Assembly (NCBI GenBank): GCA_002503825.1
Contig: DASP01000016.1
Location: 68,303-132,302, forward strand
DNA from: Methanoregulaceae archaeon UBA467
GTDB taxonomy: Archaea; Halobacteriota; Methanomicrobia; Methanomicrobiales; Methanospirillaceae
Reading direction: 5' to 3'
DNA length: 64,000 nucleotides
Below the pieces are notes generated by a model, which had not been told where the DNA came from, ran no database searches, and worked only from the letters and a program-made list of their open reading frames with translations. Positions 1 through 8,614 of the stretch are shown in pieces. How positions within the stretch are numbered: the first letter of the stretch is position 1; every line of letters starts with the position of its first letter. The translations under genes and the position numbers were made by a program.

Positions 1-477
1 AGCAACTTCCGCCAACTCTGCCAGCAGCACCTCAAAGCCATGGGAACACGCTGCCGGTGCATACGGTGCCGCGAAGTCGGGAGGACCCCGGAATGGGGTG
101 AGCACGAGACCAGGAAGCTGGAGTACGAGTGTGCGGGAGGGACTGAATATTTCATATCGGCAGTGGCAGGAGATGCGCTTATCGGGTTCTCGAGGCTCCG
201 CACAGGTGGCAACCGGCACATGCCCGGGATCCGGGATGCCGCACTCCTCCGTGAACTCCATGTTTACGGCGCGATCGTCCCCATCGGCAGTTCTCCGGAC
301 GAGGACCAGCGACAGCACCGGAAATTCGGAAGGCTGCTGCTGAAAGAGGCAGAAGAGACCGCCCTTGCCGAAGGATACCGCCGGCTGGCAGTGATGAGCG
401 GGATCGGTGTCCGGCCGTATTATCGCAGGCACGGCTACGAACGGCACGGACCCTATATGATCCGGGAGCTTGGATGA
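1..477 (+). CDS. elp3: Elp3 C-terminal part (tRNA U34 radical SAM/acetyltransferase), cut by window edge
   Basis: The frame is open from base 1, so only the last 158 codons are present. They carry the cysteine-rich RCIRCREVG segment that links the radical SAM core to the GNAT domain in Elp3, then the acetyltransferase part (GFSRLRTGG, ELHVYG, a GRLLLKEAE acetyl-CoA loop and YYRRHGYE near the end). Elp3 makes 5-carboxymethyl-type modifications at wobble uridine 34 of tRNA. The stop codon overlaps the ATG of priS by four bases, which implies co-transcription. The ATG at 40 is internal to the protein and is not the start. Confidence 0.9.
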   Translation, partial: SNFRQLCQQHLKAMGTRCRCIRCREVGRTPEWGEHETRKLEYECAGGTEYFISAVAGDALIGFSRLRTGGNRHMPGIRDAALLRELHVYGAIVPIGSSPDEDQRQHRKFGRLLLKEAEETALAEGYRRLAVMSGIGVRPYYRRHGYERHGPYMIRELG

Positions 478-1625
478 AAGCGGCGACACTTGAATTCCTG
501 AAGCAGAGATTTACCGATTATTACCAGCAGGAATACCTCCTTGTCCCTCCTTCTCTCGGGCAGCGTGAGTGGGGGTTCATCTTTTTCGACCCTGATTACC
601 CTGAGATCAGGATGCGCCGCCATATCGGGTTCTCCGGCCGTGAAGAACTGATAACCTATGTCAGGAGCATGGTCCCGGCCCATGCCTACTATTCCACTGC
701 ATATTACATGACTCCCGGTGCACCGACCATGAACGAAAAGAAGTGGCTCGGCGCCGACCTGATCTTCGACCTCGATGCCGACCATATCGTGCGGGGCCCA
801 TATGACCTGATGCTCGCCCGTATAAAGGAGGAGACGCAAAAACTCATCAGTATGCTCACCGAGGAGATGGGGTTTGATCCGGGTGCGATCAGCATTGTTT
901 TTTCCGGCGGGAGGGGATACCATATCCATATCAGGGACATCTCGGTGCGGGGCTGGGGCAGCGGGGAACGGCGGGAGCTGATCGATTATGTATGCGGGAT
1001 CGGACTCGACCCGGCCCTTGTCCTCAACCACCGCACACCTTCACCCCGCGGATGGCATCAGCGTTATATCAGCTCCCTCACTGAGTATCTTCAGAGGCTT
1101 GACGCCATGGACCCGGGTGAGGCAGTGCGGGAGCTGTCCACGCTCGAGGGTGTGGGAAAGGTGACTGCAGAGGAATTTTACAAAAAAAGGAGAGAACTGA
1201 TGGAGAAGCTGAAAAATTCACCGGAACGTGTCAATTTCAGGGATCATACGATCGGAAAGGTCCTGCCCGCCCTCCTCGAGGCAAAAACCGGGAATTTTTA
1301 CGCGCTTCTTCTTGATAAGGCCGCACGTGCCGACGAACCGGTCACCACCGATATCAAGAGACTGATCCGGATGCCCTCATCTCTCCATGGCGGAAGCGGC
1401 CTGCGGGTCACTCCCATAGGTATCCGCGAGTTCCCTGACTTCGACCCGCTGACAGATGCGGTGGTGTTCGGGGACCGGCTGATAAAGACCGATGTCTCAA
1501 TGAAACTGGGCATGTCGCTCCGGGGTAACCATTACCAGCTTGAGAAAGGTGTCAACGATGTCCCGGAAGCACTTGCAGTCTTCCTCTGCTGCCGCGGGAT
1601 AGCCGAGATCGCGGGAGGGGTGTAA
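474..1625 (+). CDS. priS: DNA primase small (catalytic) subunit PriS
   Basis: 383 aa, the normal length for archaeal/eukaryotic small primase subunits. It synthesises RNA/DNA primers with the large subunit PriL at the replication fork. The catalytic aspartates are visible in FDLDAD (about residues 98-103). The nucleotide-binding motif SGGRGYHIHI is at about 144-153, and the conserved RLIRMPSSLHG block is near residue 300. Overlap with elp3 (ATGA) and 7 bases to the next gene indicate one operon. Primase beside a GINS subunit is the conserved archaeal arrangement that couples priming to the CMG-like helicase. Confidence 0.95.
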   Translation: MKAATLEFLKQRFTDYYQQEYLLVPPSLGQREWGFIFFDPDYPEIRMRRHIGFSGREELITYVRSMVPAHAYYSTAYYMTPGAPTMNEKKWLGADLIFDLDADHIVRGPYDLMLARIKEETQKLISMLTEEMGFDPGAISIVFSGGRGYHIHIRDISVRGWGSGERRELIDYVCGIGLDPALVLNHRTPSPRGWHQRYISSLTEYLQRLDAMDPGEAVRELSTLEGVGKVTAEEFYKKRRELMEKLKNSPERVNFRDHTIGKVLPALLEAKTGNFYALLLDKAARADEPVTTDIKRLIRMPSSLHGGSGLRVTPIGIREFPDFDPLTDAVVFGDRLIKTDVSMKLGMSLRGNHYQLEKGVNDVPEALAVFLCCRGIAEIAGGV

Positions 1626-1632
1626 GCCCGCC

Positions 1633-2256
1633 ATGCACCTCGATGAACTCAGAAGCATCCTGCTCTCTGAACGGGAGACCGGCCGGCTGATCCAGATTCA
1701 CGCCGATCTCTTTGTCTCGACAAAGAAAGATATCGAGACGCTGATGAACGAGGTCTACGAACACGAAGACCCGTTCTCGGACCGTGTCCGCATCCAGATC
1801 GAACGCGTGAGCAGCATCAGGGAGACGCTCTGCGATATATTCAGGATCAGGTCTGAAAAAATCCTGGCCCTCGCGCAGGCACAACAGGACGGCCAGTACG
1901 TGGACAGGGAAGAATTAAAAAAGATGCTTCCTGATGAAAGGGAGATGTTTGACCAGATCTCGGGCGCAATTGAGCGGGCGCGGTGCCAGATGGTTACCGG
2001 AACACCGGTTATCCGTACAACTGCCGAAGGGGAGGTTACGGTTGTTTCCGACCCCTGTTCTGCGATACCGATGGCAGAACCGCAGCAACACCCATCTTTT
2101 GTAGTCTCCCGTGTTCTGGCAGATATGGAGCCCTTTATGGGCGTCGACGGGAGAATTTATCATCTTCTGAAAGAAGATATTGTGACACTTCCCGAACGGA
2201 ATGCGGGAGTTTTGTGTGAACGCAACATAGTCTTAAATATCAATCTAAGCAAATAA
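1633..2256 (+). CDS. GINS subunit of the replicative helicase complex (Gins51-like)
   Basis: 207 aa. The N-terminal half is helical (LRSILLSERETGRLIQI, then an acidic helix with a KKDIETLMNEVYE pattern), as in archaeal Gins51/Gins15. The C-terminal ~50 residues look like the small beta-rich B domain (RVLADMEPFMGVDGRIYHL...DIVTLPERNAGVL), which in archaea reads similarly in Gins51 proteins. GINS joins MCM and a RecJ/Cdc45-like protein at the fork. Its position directly behind priS is the classic archaeal primase-GINS pair. Assignment to Gins51 rather than Gins23 is by domain order (helical part first) and gene context. Confidence 0.82.
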   Translation: MHLDELRSILLSERETGRLIQIHADLFVSTKKDIETLMNEVYEHEDPFSDRVRIQIERVSSIRETLCDIFRIRSEKILALAQAQQDGQYVDREELKKMLPDEREMFDQISGAIERARCQMVTGTPVIRTTAEGEVTVVSDPCSAIPMAEPQQHPSFVVSRVLADMEPFMGVDGRIYHLLKEDIVTLPERNAGVLCERNIVLNINLSK

Positions 2257-2294
2257 TACTGGTATTTGATACTATTTACGGAGAGGCAAATTTC

Positions 2295-2573
2295 ATGAAA
2301 ATGCCAACGAAATTCAAAACCTACTGTCCAAAATGCAGGAATCACCAGATGCACGAGGTCGAGAAAGTCAAGAAAAGCAAGACCACCGGACTGCACTGGA
2401 TCGATCGTCAGAAGGCACGCAGGGGCAGCGTAGGAAATATGGGTAAATTCTCGAAGGTACCGGGTGGCGACAAACCCACAAAGAAGATCAATGTGAGGTA
2501 CCGCTGCAGCGTCTGTGGAAAGGCACACCTGCGGAAAGGCTTCCGAATATCAAAGTTCGAACTGACGGAGTGA
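2295..2573 (+). CDS. rpl44e: Large-subunit ribosomal protein L44e (eL42)
   Basis: 92 aa, the expected length. It binds near the E site of the large ribosomal subunit. The zinc-binding pairs CPKC (about residue 11) and CSVCGKAH (about residue 72) are present, with the basic, glycine-rich middle (KKSKTTGLHW, KFSKVPGGDKPTKK) typical of the family. A short AT-rich gap of 38 bp separates it from the GINS gene, and it is followed with almost no gap by S27e, its usual archaeal neighbour. Confidence 0.96.
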   Translation: MKMPTKFKTYCPKCRNHQMHEVEKVKKSKTTGLHWIDRQKARRGSVGNMGKFSKVPGGDKPTKKINVRYRCSVCGKAHLRKGFRISKFELTE

Positions 2574-2578
2574 TCCAC

Positions 2579-2767
2579 ATGGTACGACAATCAAGAGAGA
2601 ACCGGAGTAAATTTGTCAGGGTAAAATGCCCGGACTGTGAAAACGAGCAGCTTGTATTTGAGAAAGCAAGCACAGTCGTTGACTGTGTGGTATGCGGTAA
2701 AGTGCTCGCAGAACCCACTGGTGGAAAAGCAAGCATCAAGGCCGAAGTACTCGCAGCAGTTGAGTGA
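2579..2767 (+). CDS. rps27e: Small-subunit ribosomal protein S27e
   Basis: 62 aa from ATG 2579. An upstream in-frame GTG at 2570 would add three residues, but it overlaps the L44e stop and family members usually begin MVxxxRxNRSKF. The C4 zinc ribbon is CPDC (about residue 18) and CVVC (about residue 37), followed by GKVLAEPTGGKA. It is a structural protein of the small subunit. The gene sits between L44e and eIF2-alpha as in other Euryarchaeota. Confidence 0.96.
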   Translation: MVRQSRENRSKFVRVKCPDCENEQLVFEKASTVVDCVVCGKVLAEPTGGKASIKAEVLAAVE

Positions 2768-2774
2768 TCAAACC

Positions 2775-3563
2775 ATGAGTGAGAGAGAGTGGCCTGAGAC
2801 TGGTGAACTGGCCGTCTGCACTGTCAGGGAAGTGAAGGATTTTGTGGCATTCGTCACCCTCGATGAGTACAACGACAGTGAAGGCCTTATTCCCATATCC
2901 GAGATCGCAACCGGGTGGATCAAATATATTCGTGATCACATCAGGGAGGGTCAGAAAGTGGTATGCAAGGTCCTCCATGTCGACACCAGCCGCGGCCACA
3001 TCGATCTCTCATTAAAGGATGTCAACGAGCACCAGCGGCGGGAAAAAATCCGTGAATGGAAGAACGAATCCAAGGCACGGAAATGGATAGGTTTTGCCGC
3101 CGAATCATCCGGCGAATCTGCCGAAGTGATTGAATCTGCACTGTACCAGAAGTACGGAGATCTTTATACTGTTTTCGAGGAGATCGTCATCTCCGACGAG
3201 ACGGTCCTTGACGGGACAGGCCTTTCCAAAAACGCTGTCGAGGCTATGCTGAAGGTCGCACACGAGAATGTCAAGGTCCCGAGAGTGACCGTCGCCGGGA
3301 ACCTGATAATGACCTCAACCAAGCCGGACGGCATCAATATCATCAGGAGAGCCCTTCGCAGCGCCGAGCCGAAAATACCGGGCGTGGATATCGAGCTTAC
3401 CTATCTAGGGGCACCTGCCTACCGTATCAAGGTGACCGCACCGGACTATAAAAAGGCAGAGAAGGCCCTCGAAAAGGCTGCAGGTGCTGCTATAGGCGTC
3501 ATCGAGCGGACTGGCGGAGAAGGCAGACTGGTGAAAAAACCGAAGTCCGGAAAGGCTGCATGA
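2775..3563 (+). CDS. eif2a: Translation initiation factor aIF2 subunit alpha
   Basis: 262 aa from ATG 2775, the usual aIF2-alpha length. In-frame codons further upstream lie inside S27e. Domain 1 is an S1-type OB fold (WPETGELAVCTV, GLIPISEI, HIDLSLKDV). The helical domain 2 follows, and the C-terminal alpha/beta domain that contacts aIF2-gamma includes IDIELTYLGAPAYRI-like sequence near residue 210. aIF2 delivers Met-tRNAi to the small subunit. The final codons overlap the ATG of nop10. Confidence 0.95.
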   Translation: MSEREWPETGELAVCTVREVKDFVAFVTLDEYNDSEGLIPISEIATGWIKYIRDHIREGQKVVCKVLHVDTSRGHIDLSLKDVNEHQRREKIREWKNESKARKWIGFAAESSGESAEVIESALYQKYGDLYTVFEEIVISDETVLDGTGLSKNAVEAMLKVAHENVKVPRVTVAGNLIMTSTKPDGINIIRRALRSAEPKIPGVDIELTYLGAPAYRIKVTAPDYKKAEKALEKAAGAAIGVIERTGGEGRLVKKPKSGKAA

Positions 3564-3721
3564 AGGGACGCATACGGCGCTGCTCCCGGGACGGTACATA
3601 TACTCTTCACCAGGCCTGTCCGCTCTGCGGCGGGCCTGCCGATACTCCTCATCCTGCACGGTATTCACCGGATGACAGGTATGGGGTGTACAGGAGGATT
3701 GCACGTTCATGGATGAGATAA
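3560..3721 (+). CDS. nop10: Nop10, H/ACA snoRNP protein (53 aa)
   Basis: Read directly from the DNA: ATG 3560 to TAA 3721, 53 residues beginning MKGRIRRCSRDGTYTL. It has the zinc ribbon CSRD...CPLCGG and the C-terminal basic tail DRYGVYRR typical of archaeal Nop10. Nop10 binds Cbf5 in H/ACA RNPs that guide pseudouridylation. The start overlaps the eIF2-alpha stop (ATGA) and its end overlaps the PAC2-family gene by 13 bases. The eIF2a-nop10-PAC2 order is conserved in Archaea, which supports the call. Confidence 0.95.
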   Translation: MKGRIRRCSRDGTYTLHQACPLCGGPADTPHPARYSPDDRYGVYRRIARSWMR

Positions 3722-4464
3722 CGATCCGGCTGCTCGAGGGTGTCCGGAAAGACGATATTCATGCACCGGTGTTGATAGAGGGCCTTCCCGGTATCGGCCA
3801 TGTCGGGAAACTTGTGGCAGAACACCTGATCCACGAGCTTGGTGCCGTGAAGGTGGCAGTGATCGAGTCCATCTTTTTCCCGCCGCAGGTCATCATCGGG
3901 GAAGACGGCACCGTCAGGCTTGCCAACAACGAACTGTTCCATTATTCCGGCGATGCAGGAAATTACCTCTTCCTCGTCGGGGATTACCAGAGCACGTCTG
4001 CCGAGGGCCATTACCTCCTTGCCGATACCTACCTTGAGATCGCAGAGAGCCTCGGCGTGAAGATGATTTATACGCTCGGCGGGTATGGTGTCGGGCACCT
4101 CGTCGAGGAGCCGCGTGTGCTGTCAGCAGTCAACCACCCGGACCTCCGTGCACAAGTCGAGGCGGCCGGCGGAAGTTTCAGCAGGAATGAGCCTGGCGGG
4201 GGCATAATTGGTGCTGCGGGGCTCCTGCTGGGACTGGGCGGGCAGCGGGGCATTGACGGGATCTGCCTGATGGGGGAGACGTCAGGGTACCTCGTCGACC
4301 CGAAAAGTGCCGCGAGTCTGCTCAGGGTGCTCACAAAACTCATTAAAATCGAGATCGAGTACGCCACCCTCGACCAGCGGGGTGCGGCAATGGAACAGAT
4401 GATACAGAAACTTATAGAAGGCGAACAGATGACCCAGGACGATGAACTGAGGTACATCGTCTGA
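3709..4464 (+). CDS. PAC2-family proteasome assembly chaperone
   Basis: 251 aa. PAC2 family signatures: EGLPGIGHVGKLVAEHL near residue 25, the central GVKMIYTLGGYGVG, and GLLLGLG...ICLMGETSGYLVDPKSA. Archaeal PAC2 homologues (PbaB-like) help assemble 20S proteasome subunits. Exact function in methanogens is inferred from family membership. It overlaps nop10 and abuts the downstream endonuclease Q gene (TGA/ATG overlap at 4464), so it belongs to the information-processing operon. Confidence 0.88.
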   Translation: MDEITIRLLEGVRKDDIHAPVLIEGLPGIGHVGKLVAEHLIHELGAVKVAVIESIFFPPQVIIGEDGTVRLANNELFHYSGDAGNYLFLVGDYQSTSAEGHYLLADTYLEIAESLGVKMIYTLGGYGVGHLVEEPRVLSAVNHPDLRAQVEAAGGSFSRNEPGGGIIGAAGLLLGLGGQRGIDGICLMGETSGYLVDPKSAASLLRVLTKLIKIEIEYATLDQRGAAMEQMIQKLIEGEQMTQDDELRYIV

Positions 4465-5582
4465 TGCAGGTTTTCGCCGATTTACACATTCATTCACTTT
4501 TTTCAATGGCATCCTCCCGGACGATGCTGCCGGGACCTATCTGTACAGCCTGCAGAGAGAAAGGATTACAGGTGACTGGCAGCGGTGATGCACTCCACCC
4601 GGAATGGCGCCGTATGTGGCTCGAATTTAACAGTCAGGATTATGAAATCCTGGTCGTTCCGACCACTGAAGTGGAAGACACAAACCGCGTGCACCACCTT
4701 ATCCTCGCTGAAACATTTGACACCTTCGTGGAACTGTATGAACGTTTTCTGCCCCACAGCAGGGATATCGCACGAAACGGGAGACACCATATCAGGCTTG
4801 GCGGGGAGGCGGTCGCACGCATCGTCCATGAATGCGGCGGATTTATCGGTCCTGCCCATGCGTTCACCCCGTGGACGTCCCTTTTTGCAGCATTTGACCG
4901 GGTGGGAGACTGCTACGGGGCCGAACGGCCCGATCTCCTCGAACTCGGGCTCTCTGCAGATTCTTCATACGGCGCTCCGGTCAGTGACCTTGCCGGCATC
5001 CCGTTCCTCACCAACTCTGACGCCCACAGCCCCGACCCGGCAAAACTCGGGCGGGAGTTCAACGGTCTTGAAATAAACCGGTCGACGGTCAGGACGGTGC
5101 TTGAGAGCATCTCCCGGCAGAAGATATTCATGAATGCCGGTTTTTTCCCGGAGGAGGGGAAATACAGCAGCACGGCCTGTATCAGGTGTTACACCAGGTA
5201 CAGCGCCTCCGAAGCTGCGGGTCTCGGGTGGAAATGCCCACTGGACGGCGGCAGGATCAAGAAAGGAGTGGCAGACCGGGCTTCCGAACTGGCCGACGGC
5301 CCGCCAGGAGAACGGCCGCCGTACCTGCACCTGCTACCCCTTGCCGAAATCATCAGGACGACGTATTGCATCTCCTCTCCCGGGACAAAGAAATGCCGTG
5401 ACATCTACCAGCGGTTCATCAGCGCATTCGGAAACGAGATAGCGGTGTTGACCCGTGTACCTGTGCCCGAGATCGCCGAGGTTGATCCTGCCGTGGCATC
5501 TGCAATCGATTCATTCAGGAATGAGCGGGTCGAGCTCTTCCCTGGCGGAGGGGGAAAATACGGTTCTTTCAGGTTATATTAA
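4464..5582 (+). CDS. Endonuclease Q family (PHP-domain DNA repair nuclease)
   Basis: 372 aa. The N-terminal PHP fold is shown by ADLHIHSLFS, the histidine pair HHLILA, GPAHAF and NSDAHSPDP, which supply the metal ligands. A C-terminal Cys cluster (CIRCYTRY...WKCPLDGG) and a final helical part match the TIGR00375/EndoQ family. EndoQ, known from Thermococcales and some bacteria, nicks 5' of deaminated bases (uracil, hypoxanthine, xanthine) and abasic sites. It is the last gene of the cluster that starts at elp3. Confidence 0.85.
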   Translation: MQVFADLHIHSLFSMASSRTMLPGPICTACREKGLQVTGSGDALHPEWRRMWLEFNSQDYEILVVPTTEVEDTNRVHHLILAETFDTFVELYERFLPHSRDIARNGRHHIRLGGEAVARIVHECGGFIGPAHAFTPWTSLFAAFDRVGDCYGAERPDLLELGLSADSSYGAPVSDLAGIPFLTNSDAHSPDPAKLGREFNGLEINRSTVRTVLESISRQKIFMNAGFFPEEGKYSSTACIRCYTRYSASEAAGLGWKCPLDGGRIKKGVADRASELADGPPGERPPYLHLLPLAEIIRTTYCISSPGTKKCRDIYQRFISAFGNEIAVLTRVPVPEIAEVDPAVASAIDSFRNERVELFPGGGGKYGSFRLY

Positions 5583-5820
5583 TGAATGAATGGCCGGCTT
5601 CAGGTCATCCCATGAGATCAGGCGTTCCCCGGGCTGATGCCGCATCAAAGCCTCACCAGAATATCACTGCCGATCGACGCGCAGGATACCCTGTTTATTT
5701 CCCGGCAGTGCGCTCCCCTGCGTATTGACTCTCAAAAGTAAGAGAAGTCACGTTTTTTCAATCAGGGCTCCGGGAGGTCATTTCAGGGAGAGAAAAAGGT
5801 TAAGGGGGTTCCATCCATAC

Positions 5821-6006
5821 ATGATCAGGATGTTGCAGGTTCATAGAGACATCTGTGGATATTGCGGGTGCTGTGTATCAGTCTGCCCTGAGGGAGCGCT
5901 CGAGTTGATCGATGCCTACCTCGAGGTCGAGGACTGGTGCACATCCTGTGGAATTTGTGCCAAGGTATGCCCGCTTGGAGCGCTGGAGGTAATAAATGAA
6001 AGATAA
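5821..6006 (+). CDS. Two-[4Fe-4S] ferredoxin
   Basis: 61 aa from ATG 5821 (ATG 5830 is equally possible). It has two full cluster motifs, CGYCGCCVSVCP and CTSCGICAKVCP, each followed by the LGALEV/EGALEL pattern of bacterial-type ferredoxins. It overlaps the start of the geranylgeranyl reductase gene by 11 bases, so it is probably its electron donor. In methanosarcinal archaea a ferredoxin is the known reductant for the lipid-saturating enzyme. The ORF is open further upstream to 5725 but that part looks non-coding. Confidence 0.9.
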   Translation: MIRMLQVHRDICGYCGCCVSVCPEGALELIDAYLEVEDWCTSCGICAKVCPLGALEVINER

Positions 6007-7192
6007 ATACGATATGCTGATCGTCGGGGGAGGGCCTGCCGGGGCGGTGGCAGCACGGACTGCCGCCGAATCCGGTCACTCGGTGCTTTTAGTCGAGAAA
6101 CGTCCGGCTATCGGCGTGCCTGTCCGATGCGCGGAAGGGATAGGAAGGGATGTCCTTGCAGAGTTCATCGATCCCGACGAGCGGTGGATCTCGGCCGAGA
6201 TCAAGCGGGCCACGATCGTTGCCCCTGACGCCACCTCGATGATACTTGAATCAGATCTGGCGGGAAGCAAGGTCGGGTACATCCTCGACCGCAAGATCTT
6301 TGACCGTGAACTGGTGTGGCAGGCTGCCGATGCCGGTGCGGATATAGCCGTCAAGACCCGCGCCACTGCCCCTGTGCTCCAGGACGGCGCAGTGAAAGGT
6401 GCATTCATCGATTCCTGCGGACAGAAAAAGAAAGTTACGGCTGACGTCGTTATCGCAGCTGACGGTGTCGAATCAAAATTCGCACGCTGGTGCGGTATCG
6501 ATACGACCGTCCCGGTGAGGGAGATCATGAGTTCTGTCCAGTACATCATGACCGATATCGATATCGACCCCCATTCAACCGTCTTTTTCCTTGGCAACGA
6601 GGTCGCTCCTGAAGGGTACCTCTGGATATTCCCGAAAGGGGTCCGCTCGGCAAACGTGGGAATTGGTATAAGCGGTAAAAAGAGCGGTGAAGGTCACAGG
6701 GCAAAGGACTACCTCGACCGCTTCGTCGCATCGAGGTTCCCGGACGGAAAAATTATCGAGTGCATCGTCGGCGGGGTCTCGGTCTGCCAGCCGCTTTCCT
6801 GCACGGTGGCGGACGGGCTCATACTGGCAGGGGATGCCGCACGCGTGGTCGATCCCCTTACCGGCGGAGGTATCTACAATGCAATGTATACGGGAAAACT
6901 CGCAGCCGGTGTTGCCTCAAAGGCAATTTCAAAGGGTGACACGAAAAAAGCCGCCCTGATGCCCTATGACCAGGAATGGCGGGCATCCGCAATGGGAAAA
7001 GCTATCGCCCGCAACTACATGATAAAAGAATACTTAATCAAGCTCCCTGACCAGAAATTGAACGATATTATCCAGTCCGCATCCCAGTTGAACCTCAAAG
7101 AGTTCAGTACGCTCTCGCTGATAAAAGAACTGATATCGAGGAACCCAAAGCTGCTGGTCGAACTGACCGCGCTCCGGGCATCACTCAGGTGA
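5996..7192 (+). CDS. Digeranylgeranylglycerophospholipid reductase (GGR family flavoprotein)
   Basis: 398 aa. The FAD-binding GGGPAGAVAAR is at residues ~10-20, the conserved PVRCAEGIG active-site region at ~40-50, ADGVESKFARWCG at ~150, and GDAARVVDPLTGGGIYNAMYTG near 280. This is the typical layout of archaeal geranylgeranyl reductases. These enzymes saturate the isoprenoid chains of archaeal membrane lipids. Coupling to the upstream ferredoxin supports a ferredoxin-dependent reaction. The 3' end overlaps the convergent trkA gene by 12 bases. Confidence 0.92.
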   Translation: MKDKYDMLIVGGGPAGAVAARTAAESGHSVLLVEKRPAIGVPVRCAEGIGRDVLAEFIDPDERWISAEIKRATIVAPDATSMILESDLAGSKVGYILDRKIFDRELVWQAADAGADIAVKTRATAPVLQDGAVKGAFIDSCGQKKKVTADVVIAADGVESKFARWCGIDTTVPVREIMSSVQYIMTDIDIDPHSTVFFLGNEVAPEGYLWIFPKGVRSANVGIGISGKKSGEGHRAKDYLDRFVASRFPDGKIIECIVGGVSVCQPLSCTVADGLILAGDAARVVDPLTGGGIYNAMYTGKLAAGVASKAISKGDTKKAALMPYDQEWRASAMGKAIARNYMIKEYLIKLPDQKLNDIIQSASQLNLKEFSTLSLIKELISRNPKLLVELTALRASLR

Positions 7193-7849
7193 TCTCCGGA
7201 GCTGCCTGTTGAGGAGTTCGAGGCAGTCGTCCTCAGCCTCTTTTTTTGTAAAAACCGTTATTGTGTCGCCGGGCCGTATTTTCACGGTCCCGCTCGGGAT
7301 GATGAGTTCCCCGCCGAGGCGGCGTATGGCGATAAACACGAAGTCCTTCACTTTCAGTTCGCGGATCTCGTGATCGACGATCGGTGCGCCCTTGTCTGCC
7401 ACCACCTCGAAGATGGTCCCGCCGGGAATCGATGCAAGCTGCTGCAGCTGGGGGTTTTCCGCCCAGTAATAAAGCCGTGTCGCCACAAGTTCGTCCGGGT
7501 TCTCGCTGATCTTTACCCCGACCTCCTTGAAGAGGTCCGAGTGCTCCTTCTGGTTGACAATGGAGACGACGTTTGTCACCTTGAACCTCTTGGCAAGCCA
7601 GCAGGTCATGAGGTTGACCGAGTCATCCGAGGTGGTGGCTATCAGGGCGTCGGCCCGGTCGATACCCGCATCCTCGAGGATGGACTTGTCGGTTGCATTC
7701 CCGGTGATTGCCAGTACATCATAGTGCTCCAGCATGTCACTGCACCGCTGCTCATCCCGGTCGATGATGACAACGTTATTTCCATGTTCAACCGCGAGTG
7801 CTGCAAGACTCCTGCCGATACCCCCGAGTCCGACAATGATGATGTACAT
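7181..7849 (-). CDS. TrkA-N/TrkA-C potassium-uptake regulator
   Basis: 222 aa. The N-terminal Rossmann RCK domain has GLGGIGRSLA (about residues 7-16) and IIDRDEQRC, then the TSDDSVNLM segment. The C-terminal RCK-C/TrkA-C domain (ELKVKDFVFIAIRR, VKIRPGDTITVF) binds a second ligand. Such proteins gate Trk/Ktr-type K+ transporters in response to NAD(H) or nucleotides. No membrane component is next to it here. The gene is convergent with the GGR gene and divergent from rnhB. Confidence 0.9.
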   Translation of the reverse strand: MYIIIVGLGGIGRSLAALAVEHGNNVVIIDRDEQRCSDMLEHYDVLAITGNATDKSILEDAGIDRADALIATTSDDSVNLMTCWLAKRFKVTNVVSIVNQKEHSDLFKEVGVKISENPDELVATRLYYWAENPQLQQLASIPGGTIFEVVADKGAPIVDHEIRELKVKDFVFIAIRRLGGELIIPSGTVKIRPGDTITVFTKKEAEDDCLELLNRQLRRSPE

Positions 7850-7904
7850 AGGTACGGGTTACCATCATTGCCATTGAAATAATTTGCGCATCGATACTTA
7901 GATC

Positions 7905-8546
7905 GTGCTCTGCGGGGTAGACGAAGCGGGCAAGGGTGCCGTCCTTGGACCACTGGTGGTGGCTGCAGTGAGCTGTACGTCGCAGGAAGAGTTTGCGGGA
8001 ACGGGAGTCAGGGACTCGAAACTTCTCAGGCCTGCGGTAAGAGATCAGATTTATGAGCATATTACGGGCATATTTCCTTTCAGCGTGCTTGTGATATCAG
8101 CAGCAGAGATCGATTCCGCACGGCAGCGGATGACCATGAATGTACTGATGGCAGTCTCTCATGCACGGGTCATTACCAACCTCTCGCCGGAGGCCGCGTA
8201 TGTCGATGCGTGCGACGTGGTTGCCTCGCGATACGGATGCATGGTCACAGAACACCTCGGATGTTCATGCGAGGTGAGAGCCGAGCACCATGCAGATGAG
8301 CGTCACCCGGTCGTATCTGCCGCCAGTATTATTGCCAAAGTCACCCGTGACCGCGCCATGGCCACGCTTGCAGGGGAGTACGGGGCGGTCGGAAGCGGAT
8401 ATCCATCTGATCCGGAAACCATTGAATTTCTTTCGTCCTGTATAAGGGATACAGGAGACCCGCCCCCGTTCGCACGGCGGAGCTGGATGACGGTAAAAGA
8501 GATCCTCCTGAGAAGAGAACAGTCATCAATCACGGATTTTTTTTAG
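7905..8546 (+). CDS. rnhB: Ribonuclease HII
   Basis: 213 aa. The start is taken as GTG 7905, which puts the diagnostic catalytic motif CGVDEAGKGAVLGP at the N-terminus as in other archaeal enzymes. Further active-site acids lie in AYVDACDV and EHHADERHPVVSAASIIAKVTRD. It removes RNA (Okazaki primers, misincorporated ribonucleotides) from RNA:DNA hybrids. The 55-bp gap to the divergent trkA gene must hold both promoters. The gene ends in a run of eight T (8537-8545), a likely archaeal transcription stop. Confidence 0.95.
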   Translation: MLCGVDEAGKGAVLGPLVVAAVSCTSQEEFAGTGVRDSKLLRPAVRDQIYEHITGIFPFSVLVISAAEIDSARQRMTMNVLMAVSHARVITNLSPEAAYVDACDVVASRYGCMVTEHLGCSCEVRAEHHADERHPVVSAASIIAKVTRDRAMATLAGEYGAVGSGYPSDPETIEFLSSCIRDTGDPPPFARRSWMTVKEILLRREQSSITDFF

Positions 8547-8614
8547 AATTCTGACCCGTTTTTTTGTATCCGCGTTCCACAATTTTATCTAGATACCCTT
8601 CGTATATATGATGA

